Shown piece by piece: positions 1 to 6,588 of a DNA stretch of 10,715 nucleotides (positions are counted from its first letter, which is position 1; every line of letters starts with the position of its first letter). This stretch comes from Bacteroidota bacterium. GTDB lineage: Bacteria; Bacteroidota; Bacteroidia; Flavobacteriales; Weeksellaceae. Where the stretch lies: assembly GCA_023426625.1 (NCBI GenBank), contig JAFAAJ010000218.1:1-10715 (forward strand), read 5' to 3'. Made by a program: the position numbers and the translations under genes. Under the pieces are notes generated by a model. It did not search any database and was not told the DNA's origin. It saw only the letters and a program-made list of their open reading frames with translations.

Positions 1-971
1 CTTCCGAGTTTAATGTTTTAGCTTAAAGCGGTTCGGCGAGGGTTAATTTTCTGGCAAAAGCCGATAAAGAATACATCATCACATTCAATGAAAACATTCA
101 GGAGAATGAAAGCTTTTTTTATTTTTCAGAAATTTTCAGTCAGCTTAACCTCAACACTCCTACTATTTTTGCCATATCAGAAGACCGCAAAACCTACATA
201 CAGGAATTCTTAGGAAAAAATACGCTTTCAGAGGTCATTGCGAACGAAGGGTTATCAGAAAATGTTAAATCTCTGGTAAAACAGACCCTACAGAAACTTT
301 ATCAATTACAGACTGCAACAGAAGGAAAAATAGATTACAGTAAAACTTTTGAATATCAAAGCTATGACGAGCTTCCTGTAACCCACGACCTTTATTATTT
401 CAAAAACTATGTTGCCGATGTTCTCGAACTGGAATACCATAAATCCACCCTCCTGAAAGAGTTCAAAAAAATAGTTAAGCTCATCGAAGCAATTGAACCT
501 AAAGGATTAATGATCAGAGATTTTCAAGCCAGAAACATTATGGTAAATGAGAAAAACAATGTTTCATTTATTGATTATCAGTCTGCCATGAAGGGACCTT
601 TGATGTATGATGTGATCTCTTTTCTTTTTCAGGCTAAGGCCAACTTTCCGGAAGACTTTAAAAATGAAATGCTGGAATTTTACATCTGTCAATTTGATGA
701 TAAAAATATACAGCTTCAACTTAAAAATTCCGAAAAACCTATTCAGCTGATGAGATTTTTACAGGTGTTGGGAGCTTACGGTTTCCGAGGACTGATCCAG
801 AGAAAACAACATTTTATCGCGAGCATAGAACAGGGAATTGAAAACATCACCCGATTTGCTGGATCATGGGAAAACATGAAAGAATTTCCTGAACTCCAAA
901 AAGTAATACAGCAGTTAAGCTTAGAAAAAACAAAGCTGAAAATAGATACGATTATAAATAAACAAAATTGA
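1..971 (+). pseudogene. AmgK-like phosphotransferase (amino-sugar kinase), 5' part outside the window and interrupted by an in-frame stop
   Basis: One frame is open from 27 to the TGA at 969-971 (314 codons) and reads as an aminoglycoside-phosphotransferase-fold kinase. It has a Ser/Gly-rich nucleotide-loop start (SGSARVNF, 27-50), the catalytic loop RDFQARNIMV (516-545), and the metal-binding segment FIDYQSAMKGPLMYD (568-612). In AmgK these correspond to RDYHxxNLM and IDFQDAxxGPxxYD. AmgK phosphorylates MurNAc or GlcNAc at the anomeric position. The frame has a TAA at 24-26, directly before the nucleotide loop, and seven codons before it also read plausibly (SEFNVLA). There is no ATG, GTG or TTG in frame from 27 to 509. 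The first ATG, at 510, sits inside the catalytic loop and cannot start a working kinase. Homologues would be expected to have roughly 25-30 more residues upstream. So the gene is either broken by a nonsense change (CAA to TAA is the simplest) or hit by a sequence error. Identity as a kinase is firm; substrate and loss of function are less sure. Confidence 0.65.
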
Positions 972-1019
972 TAATCAACTGAAAATCATAAATTTACTTA
1001 ACCCTTATAACAACAGAAC

Positions 1020-1430
1020 ATGCTACATATCGATATACACAGTTTTTCATATAAAAAAGGAGGAATCCCAAAAGATGAATCCGGAAACGGAGGCGGTTTT
1101 ACTTTCGACTGCAGAGGAATTTTAAATCCGGGCAGAATTGAAGAGTACAAAAGCCAGACAGGAAATGATGTGGGTGTACAGGAGTTTCTGGAAACTCAAA
1201 CAGAGATGCCTAAATTTTTAGAACTGGTAAAAAATATCATTGCGATCAATATCGACAATTATATAGACAGAGGGTTTGAAAATCTTCAAATTAACTTCGG
1301 ATGTACCGGCGGACAACACAGATCCGTATACTGTGCAATTAAAATTGCGGAATTTGTTCGTGAAAAATATCCTGAAAAGACGGAAATAAGCCTTCATCAT
1401 GATGAGCAGCATCAGCTAAATCACAAGTAA
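1020..1430 (+). CDS. Stand-alone RapZ C-terminal domain protein
   Basis: A 136-residue protein that matches the C-terminal half of RapZ (YvcJ). Signatures are FDCRGILNPGR (residues 29-39), like the FDVRxLPNP of RapZ, and FGCTGGQHRSVYCA (93-106), the hallmark GCTGGxHRSV motif. The N-terminal P-loop ATPase half of RapZ is absent. In E. coli the C-terminal domain of RapZ binds glucosamine-6-phosphate and the regulatory RNAs GlmZ/GlmY, tuning amino-sugar synthesis. Whether RNA binding is kept in Bacteroidota is unknown. The gene lies 48 bases after the sugar kinase. From memory, kinase and RapZ-C are fused into one protein in some Bacteroidota, so separate genes here would be the split form. The start at 1020 fits the domain start (IDIHSFSYKKG); no Shine-Dalgarno is visible, as is common in this phylum. 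A role as sugar sensor or regulator of the adjacent salvage enzymes is inference. Confidence 0.88.
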   Translation: MLHIDIHSFSYKKGGIPKDESGNGGGFTFDCRGILNPGRIEEYKSQTGNDVGVQEFLETQTEMPKFLELVKNIIAINIDNYIDRGFENLQINFGCTGGQHRSVYCAIKIAEFVREKYPEKTEISLHHDEQHQLNHK

Positions 1431-1500
1431 TGAACTAATGTACAATAAGTAATGTCTCAACTTAGTTAATTTTATGATCTTAAATTATACACAATCATTT

Positions 1501-1527
1501 ATTACTCATTACCAATTACTCATTACC
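1501..1527. repeat. Short tandem repeat of a 13-base unit
   Basis: ATTACTCATTACC occurs at 1501-1513 and again at 1515-1527, separated by one A, so the unit is effectively 14 bases. It sits just upstream of the nucleotidyltransferase start at 1537. The core CATTAC also appears in reverse complement (GTAATG) at 1427-1432 and 1449-1454, so the 106-base intergenic gap holds weak inverted symmetry around an AT-rich centre. No transposase or open frame is associated. It may be a remnant of a dispersed intergenic repeat or simple-sequence slippage. Confidence 0.7.
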
Positions 1528-1536
1528 CCTTAAATT

Positions 1537-2250
1537 ATGAAAGCTCTAATATTTGCTGCAGGGAAAGGAACCCGTCTAAAGCCATTCACAGATCATCATC
1601 CTAAAGCATTAGCTAAGGTGAATGATGTTCCGCTTCTGGAAAGGAACATCAATTATCTTAAAAGTTTTGGGATTCGAGATTTTGTGATCAATATCCATCA
1701 TTTTGGAGATCAGATCCTTGAATTTCTGAAGAAAAACAACAACTTCAATTGCAATATCGAGATATCGGATGAGCGTGAAGAATTGCTGGAAACCGGAGGT
1801 GGTTTGATTTTTGCTAGAAAATTTCTGGACCATGGTGAAGATTTCCTGATCATGAATGCAGATATTCTAACCCAGCTTAACATTAATGACTTGGTGGAGT
1901 ATCACAAAAAGATCAATGATTTTGCTACTTTAGCGGTTTCGGACAGAGAAAGTTCAAGAAAACTGCTTTTTAATGACAACATGGTACTTAGAGGTTGGCT
2001 GAATGTACAAACCGGAGAGCAAAGACTTGCCGAATTCAATAAAGGGTTCAAAGCATTTGCATTCAGTGGTGTACACTGCATCAACCCTGATATTTTTGGG
2101 AAGATAAAGAGAACAGGCAAATTCTCTGTTATGGAAGAATATTTAGACCTTATGCATACCGAAGCAATACACGGTTTTTTGCATAACAGCATCCTTGTGG
2201 ATGTAGGAAGACCGGAATCCGTAATAGAGGCCGAAAAACATTTTAAATAA
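1537..2250 (+). CDS. MurU-like sugar-1-phosphate nucleotidyltransferase
   Basis: A 237-residue cytoplasmic nucleotidyltransferase of the GT-A-like NTP_transferase fold. The N-terminal signature is AAGKGTRLKPFTDHHPKAL (residues 7-25), giving the GxGTRL NTP loop and the conserved PKAL lysine. LLETGGGLIFA (83-93) and NADI (107-110) supply the nucleotide contacts and a metal-binding aspartate. VDVGRPESV near the C-terminus matches the DxGTPxxL region of the family. Its length is close to MurU (about 220-240), which makes UDP-MurNAc from MurNAc-1-phosphate and UTP, rather than to RmlA or GlmU (longer). An AmgK-like kinase lies just upstream, which is the AmgK-MurU pairing of the anabolic peptidoglycan recycling route and the main reason for preferring this substrate. 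Mannose-1-phosphate or another sugar is possible. The LOG-family gene starts 8 bases after it, so the two are probably co-transcribed. Confidence 0.85.
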   Translation: MKALIFAAGKGTRLKPFTDHHPKALAKVNDVPLLERNINYLKSFGIRDFVINIHHFGDQILEFLKKNNNFNCNIEISDEREELLETGGGLIFARKFLDHGEDFLIMNADILTQLNINDLVEYHKKINDFATLAVSDRESSRKLLFNDNMVLRGWLNVQTGEQRLAEFNKGFKAFAFSGVHCINPDIFGKIKRTGKFSVMEEYLDLMHTEAIHGFLHNSILVDVGRPESVIEAEKHFK

Positions 2251-2258
2251 GTAATATA

Positions 2259-3011
2259 ATGGAAATTGATGGAAACAGGGATGAGAGTCTGGAAAATCCG
2301 GAATTTGATATCAACGAATCCAAATTACATAATAGCTTCAGACAAAAAACCTGGGATGAAACCATAACCAAGGACAGTTGGATGGTTTTTAAAGTAATGG
2401 CAGAATTTGTTGACGGTTACGAGAAACTGGCAAAAATAGGTCCGTGTGTTTCTATTTTTGGTTCAGCAAGACTGAAACCTGATACAAAATACTATCAAAT
2501 GGCAGTGGAAATTGCCGAAAAAATCACTAAAATAGGTTTCGGGATCATTACCGGAGGGGGTCCTGGTATTATGGAAGCCGGTAACAAAGGAGCGTTCGGT
2601 GCAGACGGAAAATCTATCGGTCTGAATATCGATCTGCCTTTTGAGCAGCATTTCAATCCTTACATCAATAAAGTTTATTCCATGAATTTTGATTACTTTT
2701 TCGTAAGAAAAGTAATGTTTGTAAAGTACTCTCAGGGATTCATCGTAATGCCCGGAGGATTCGGTACATTGGATGAATTCATTGAAGCACTTACTTTAAT
2801 TCAGACGAATAAAATCGGTAGGTTTCCTATTGTTCTGGTAGGTTCGGAATTCTGGGGAGGTCTTTTGGATTGGTTCAAAGCAACTTTACTTAAGGAAGGC
2901 ATGATCTCGGAACAGGACCTGAGTCTTTACAGAATTGTGGATACTGCGGATGAAGCTGTAGCACATATCAAGGCGTTTTATGATAAGTATTCTGTGAATG
3001 TAAATTTTTAA
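2259..3011 (+). CDS. LOG-family (TIGR00730) Rossmann-fold nucleotide phosphoribohydrolase
   Basis: A 250-residue protein with the lysine-decarboxylase-like LOG fold. It has FGSAR (67-71), GGGPGIMEAGNKGA (99-112) and the diagnostic PGGFGTLDE motif (165-173), whose Gly-rich turn and Glu bind and cleave the nucleotide. Family members hydrolyse cytokinin riboside 5'-monophosphates or AMP-type nucleotides to base and ribose-5-phosphate. Many are misannotated as lysine decarboxylases. It is longer than the usual 180-200 residues because of an N-terminal extension of about 55 residues, acidic at first and then helical (TWDETITKDSWMVFKVMAEF), a layout I associate with the Bacteroidota/proteobacterial long LOG type. 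The start is 8 bases after the nucleotidyltransferase stop, implying one transcript. A metabolic link to sugar salvage is not obvious. Confidence 0.9.
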   Translation: MEIDGNRDESLENPEFDINESKLHNSFRQKTWDETITKDSWMVFKVMAEFVDGYEKLAKIGPCVSIFGSARLKPDTKYYQMAVEIAEKITKIGFGIITGGGPGIMEAGNKGAFGADGKSIGLNIDLPFEQHFNPYINKVYSMNFDYFFVRKVMFVKYSQGFIVMPGGFGTLDEFIEALTLIQTNKIGRFPIVLVGSEFWGGLLDWFKATLLKEGMISEQDLSLYRIVDTADEAVAHIKAFYDKYSVNVNF

Positions 3012-3070
3012 TTGGCATATTATTTGTGACTTATAATACGGAAAGCATGATTGCAAATCTATTAATTAAG

Positions 3071-3541
3071 ATGAAAAAACTTTTATATATATTAGGAATT
3101 TTAACATTTTTTGTGTTGATGAGTTTCATGAAAGTAGACTTTTTCTCCTCAATGACAAAAGTGGACTATATCGAAGGAAGCAAGACGTTGAAGTTTACCA
3201 CAAAAATGAATACGAATCATATTTCAGACGCTATAAAAATCAATCCAAATACAGCAGGATTTGAAGCAGAAGTAAAAAAATATGTAAACAATAATTTTGA
3301 TGTGTACATCAACGGTTCTCCCAAGACGATAACATTCACGGGGAGTCAGGTAAGCGGAGAAACCGTATGGGTATATTTTGAAACCGGAGGGGTTTCGAAT
3401 ATCAGTACCTTAAAAATTAAAAATACGATACTTTTAAGTGCTTTTCCTAGGCAGATCAATCTTGTGAACATTGCTTATAAGGGAAGTCAGAAAACAATGA
3501 ACTTTCAGAGAGGAAAAGAGGTAAATGAAGTATCTTTTTAA
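3071..3541 (+). CDS. Small exported DUF6702-family protein
   Basis: A 156-residue protein starting with a Sec-type signal: MKK, a hydrophobic stretch (LLYILGILTFFVLMSF, residues 4-19), then a mature domain beginning near KVDFFSSMTKVDY. The body is beta-rich and polar (about 30-156), with short repeated strand-turn patterns (SKTLKFTTKMN, SPKTITFTGSQ, SQKTMNFQRGK). I recognise it as the DUF6702 type found across Flavobacteriia; its function is unknown. I chose the ATG at 3071 because it places MKK directly before the hydrophobic core. In-frame starts at GTG 3026 and ATG 3047 would add 15 or 8 residues in front of the signal and are less likely. It follows the LOG gene by 59 bases and is closed by a strong terminator, so it is probably the last gene of the cluster, though its own promoter in the gap is possible. 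Confidence 0.8.
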   Translation: MKKLLYILGILTFFVLMSFMKVDFFSSMTKVDYIEGSKTLKFTTKMNTNHISDAIKINPNTAGFEAEVKKYVNNNFDVYINGSPKTITFTGSQVSGETVWVYFETGGVSNISTLKIKNTILLSAFPRQINLVNIAYKGSQKTMNFQRGKEVNEVSF

Positions 3542-3564
3542 AAGAACCAGTAATTTATAATTAT

Positions 3565-3592
3565 AAACCATCACAATTGTGATGGTTTTTTT
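3565..3592 (+). terminator. Rho-independent terminator after the DUF6702 gene
   Basis: A perfect 24-base palindrome at 3565-3588 (AAACCATCACAA followed by TTGTGATGGTTT) runs into a T tract ending at 3592. It can form a stem of ten or so pairs with a tight AATT loop. It lies 23 bases after the stop at 3541 and ends the left-hand gene cluster. Confidence 0.88.
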
Positions 3593-3691
3593 ATTCGCCT
3601 TATTCATTTCACACAAAAGAGATTTACTCCGTAAAAATACTGAATTTTAAATTGACGGTTTTATACTCTATCATCCTGTGTTGCAGCAATG

Positions 3692-3699
3692 TAGATTTG
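3692..3699 (+). promoter_or_regulatory. Possible -7 promoter element for the PixA-type gene
   Basis: TAGATTTG matches the Bacteroidota -7 consensus TAnnTTTG and lies 75 bases before the ATG at 3775, inside the 182-base gap that follows a terminator, where a promoter is required. No good TTTG or TTG -33 element is found 17-23 bases upstream, so the assignment rests on the -7 match and position only. Confidence 0.35.
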
Positions 3700-3774
3700 T
3701 TATGTAATATTACAAAAAACAACAGTGGAGTTTAGAAACCACTTTAATCAACGGGGCGGAATCCGAAAAGTCTT

Positions 3775-4359
3775 ATGAGTAGGAAAACACCAAAAACAAA
3801 AATTAATACCATGGAAACAGAATTAAATGCCTCCAGTCAGGAGATCGATGTATTGGTAGTGATCGACACAGATTATGTGAGAACAAACTACCCAAAACCA
3901 AGTCAGGACCCGAACAATCCTACCGGGATCGACCATAACAGTCAACACATGATTGTTTCAAATGCCAATGCAATATCCGGTCAGGGAACTGCTGATCTGA
4001 ACTTCAAAGCTAAGGCAGGAGACACCGTATCTTTCCGAAGCACGTCTATTTACCAGAATTCGGATGACGCAGTTATGATTTACAACATCAAATACTGGTC
4101 AGGAGATCAGGTTTTTAACAACTTCGTGTATGATGCTGTTATTAGAAAAAATGCGGTTGTACCTAATTACAATTCACCGAACGGATTGCCTGCAGATACT
4201 GCAAATATTACGTTTTCAAGCTTTGATTCTAAAGTGAGAAACACCGGAACGGAGAATTTCTATGTGCAATTTGCATTATATACGCTGGATCCGAATGACA
4301 GTAATAAGCAGATATTGTTTGGCTACTATTACTGGGACCCAACGATCACTGTTAAGTAA
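3775..4359 (+). CDS. AidA/PixA family inclusion-body protein
   Basis: A 194-residue soluble protein without signal peptide or membrane segment. It matches the PixA/AidA family: IDVLVVIDTDYV near the start (residues 24-35), a DPNNPTGID segment (45-53), GTADLNFKAKAGDTVSFRSTS (71-91) and the closing GYYYWDPTI (183-191). PixA is a crystalline inclusion-body protein of Xenorhabdus; AidA is a quorum-sensing-regulated protein of Burkholderia/Ralstonia. The molecular role of either is not well defined. A start at 3811 (METELNASS) would also keep the whole domain. I keep 3775, which leaves a basic 12-residue leader, but the choice is uncertain. The gene stands alone: a terminator lies upstream at 3565-3592 and another just downstream at 4371-4394, so it should be expressed independently, perhaps conditionally. 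Confidence 0.87.
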   Translation: MSRKTPKTKINTMETELNASSQEIDVLVVIDTDYVRTNYPKPSQDPNNPTGIDHNSQHMIVSNANAISGQGTADLNFKAKAGDTVSFRSTSIYQNSDDAVMIYNIKYWSGDQVFNNFVYDAVIRKNAVVPNYNSPNGLPADTANITFSSFDSKVRNTGTENFYVQFALYTLDPNDSNKQILFGYYYWDPTITVK

Positions 4360-4366
4360 TTTATAG

Positions 4367-4400
4367 CAAAAAGGAGGACCAAATGGTCCTCCTTCTTTTA
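4367..4400. terminator. Bidirectional intrinsic terminator between convergent genes
   Basis: AAGGAGGACC (4371-4380) and GGTCCTCCTT (4385-4394) form a perfect 10-pair GC-containing stem with an AAAT loop. On the + strand a CTTTTA stretch follows. On the - strand the stem is followed by a TTTTTG run (complement of 4366-4370). It lies between the PixA-type gene (stop at 4359) and the DUF5689 gene (stop at 4418), and can serve both. Confidence 0.88.
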
Positions 4401-4417
4401 TATTATTTAAAGCTTAA

Positions 4418-6577
4418 TTATTGTGCTTTAATTTTGAAATCATCTACTTCCCATGTTGCTGCAGCGGAAGTTGTAGAAGTATATTTAAATGCAATTCTAA
4501 CATCTTTTCCTAAAAAAGCATTTAAACTTACATTTCCTGAGCTCACCCAGTCTCCGAATCCACCATTATTTGTATCAAATGTCGCTGGTAATAAAGTCCA
4601 TACAGTAGTAGCAGGATTTCCTGTGTAATTATCCGTAGCATATACCTGTAATGCATTTCCTGCATATCTTACATCTGTAGTGAAATTAAGAACCGCTTGC
4701 GACTTACCTACTAAACTTACTGCTTTAGAGATCAACCAGTCTTCATTATTTTGATTTCCAGATGCAAAACCATTCATTACGGCATAATAATTAGATCCGT
4801 TACCCTGGTTGGAAGTATTCCAAGCCTGAGCTCCTGTTACACTTACTGCAGTCCAGTCAGAACCCGGTCCGAAACCACCAGCAGCGAAAGCTTCGCTGTA
4901 TATTGTAGGAAGAGGGTTATAAACCGTACCATCACATCTTGGCGTATTATCTAAATCAATATTTGCAAGTTTTGTAATCCATAATTGATATACTCCGTTA
5001 AAAGCACTCAAAACAGCATATACATCTCCTTTTCCACCTTCTAGCTCAACAGTAGCCGGCTTTATAGGATTGTCACTGGTTCCAAAGTCTGCCTGATAAC
5101 TTGTTCTAAGGATAATTGTCTTTCCTGAGCAGTCTTCAAGAGTTCTGTTAGTAACGGCTCCTGATTCTGTTAACATCTTACCTAAATCAGCATCAATAAA
5201 CTGAACTCCTTTAAGTTTAATCCATCTTCCAACATCAGCATCAGTAAGCTGTGAAATTGTTCTTTCTGTAGGTACTATCGCTCTTGCAGGCTGATTGCTA
5301 TCGAAGAAATACTTATACATATCCGCTTCTTCAATCTGTCCAAACTGGGTGTTATTGTTAAATAAACCACCTAATTGGATTTCGCCATTTACATTTCTTA
5401 CATATAAGTTTTTCAACTTAATATTTATATCTTTTCCTAATCTGAAACGACTTTCAAGGAATAAATTAGTTTTATTAATGTTTACTCTGATTCCCCCCGT
5501 AGCATCTTCAACATAAATGTATTTGAAAAGATTTCCTGTTTCGTCATTAGCCACTACCTGAGCTTTAAGATAGAAATCTCCTGTAATCTGAACCCAATTT
5601 GTAGTTCCCGCAGCAAACTGCTTTACGTCAGCAACTGTTTTTGCTGTAAGAGCATTCTGATCAAATCCACAAGGATTGCCTGCAATACCATCTAAACGAG
5701 GAAAATGCTCATCCTGACCGTCATGATCCTTATCTCCTTCCATATCAAGATCCGTTACTCTATTGATATATAGTTGATATGTAGAATTAAATTTACTGAA
5801 AACTCCTATGAAGGCACCGTTTCCGGCAGGAACAAGCTGATTGGCAAAAGACGCGTACCCACTATTTCTTACTACAGCTGTTCTCACGTACTTTTTAGTA
5901 TTAGTATCCCACCCTTCTCCAATGGTCTTATCAACTGTAACACCATTTGGTGCATAAGTCGCACACAATGCTCTTGTATCGAATTCTACATCATTAAGCT
6001 GTACTAAACATCCAATAAGATTATTATTAGCTGCAAACTGAGACATTGTCAAAACTTTAGGCACAATCTTTTCTCTGATATAGCAATCTTTGAAAATATG
6101 TTTACTCACTTCTTTTTCAGGAATTCTGGTACCGTCAGGCGTGATCATACCTAGTTGTACTACCCCCCCATAGGTGGTAAGAACAAGCCCTTGTAATTCA
6201 ATATACACTTTACAACCTTGTGGAAATTTTGAATATGTACTTACTGCATTTACACTTACCGTTAAACCTTCTGTAGGATCTGTAGGAGAGTCCTGAATGT
6301 AGATTGTTTTATAAATATTTCCTGTTTCATCAGATGAAGAAACATATCCTTCAATATATACCTTTTCTGTAAAAGCAGTATTTTGAGGTTTAAGTTTCAA
6401 ATCATGCAAATTCCATTTTGTAAATCCATTTGCAGGATCTGTATAGTAGTCAGCCGTTCTGCATTGATAACCCTCAAGATTAGGCTCATCATATTTATCA
6501 TCATGTACACAGCCCGTAATAAACAGAGAAGCTACAATGATGTAAAAATATTTTAAAATTGAATTATATTTTTTCAT
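4418..6577 (-). CDS. DUF5689 surface lipoprotein with two tandem DUF5689 units and a C-terminal choice-of-anchor-J-like domain
   Basis: A 719-residue lipoprotein. A signal peptide with lipobox ITGC puts the lipidated Cys at 23. The following VHDDKYDE is acidic, as in the Bacteroidota export signal that sends lipoproteins to the outer surface. Two homologous units follow (about 55-280 and 318-545). Each has a VxxxDETGNxxKxIYxxD strand (DETGN at 83 and 345), a QLG segment (141, 401) and a closing YQL(Y/W)I motif (267, 530). A linker around 281-290 is Asp-rich. The last about 160 residues (560-719) carry YSEAF, W574, NEDWLIS and a terminal WEVDDFKI, typical of choice-of-anchor-J or MAM-like lectin folds. 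The start lies 11 bases after the receptor gene, so they form one operon. It may act as the receptor's surface substrate-binding partner, as SusD does for SusC; that is inference. Ends at a bidirectional terminator. Confidence 0.88.
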   Translation of the reverse strand: MKKYNSILKYFYIIVASLFITGCVHDDKYDEPNLEGYQCRTADYYTDPANGFTKWNLHDLKLKPQNTAFTEKVYIEGYVSSSDETGNIYKTIYIQDSPTDPTEGLTVSVNAVSTYSKFPQGCKVYIELQGLVLTTYGGVVQLGMITPDGTRIPEKEVSKHIFKDCYIREKIVPKVLTMSQFAANNNLIGCLVQLNDVEFDTRALCATYAPNGVTVDKTIGEGWDTNTKKYVRTAVVRNSGYASFANQLVPAGNGAFIGVFSKFNSTYQLYINRVTDLDMEGDKDHDGQDEHFPRLDGIAGNPCGFDQNALTAKTVADVKQFAAGTTNWVQITGDFYLKAQVVANDETGNLFKYIYVEDATGGIRVNINKTNLFLESRFRLGKDINIKLKNLYVRNVNGEIQLGGLFNNNTQFGQIEEADMYKYFFDSNQPARAIVPTERTISQLTDADVGRWIKLKGVQFIDADLGKMLTESGAVTNRTLEDCSGKTIILRTSYQADFGTSDNPIKPATVELEGGKGDVYAVLSAFNGVYQLWITKLANIDLDNTPRCDGTVYNPLPTIYSEAFAAGGFGPGSDWTAVSVTGAQAWNTSNQGNGSNYYAVMNGFASGNQNNEDWLISKAVSLVGKSQAVLNFTTDVRYAGNALQVYATDNYTGNPATTVWTLLPATFDTNNGGFGDWVSSGNVSLNAFLGKDVRIAFKYTSTTSAAATWEVDDFKIKAQ

Positions 6578-6588
6578 AAGAATTTTTT

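Noticed and set aside
510..971. A 153-residue gene starting at the ATG at 510
   Set aside because: This ATG lies inside the kinase catalytic loop (LMIRDFQ) and the same frame is coding-like back to 27; it is the tail of the interrupted kinase, not a separate gene.
3026..3070. GTG start for the DUF6702 protein
   Set aside because: It would place 15 extra residues in front of an otherwise normal signal peptide; the ATG at 3071 is better.
3724..3743. Hairpin AGTGG...CCACT in the leader of the PixA-type gene
   Set aside because: Only five pairs with a 10-base loop; common by chance and no riboswitch or operator pattern around it.
4383..4628. 81-residue + strand ORF overlapping the end of the DUF5689 gene
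   Set aside because: Lies opposite a well-supported lipoprotein gene and begins in the terminator stem; no family resemblance.
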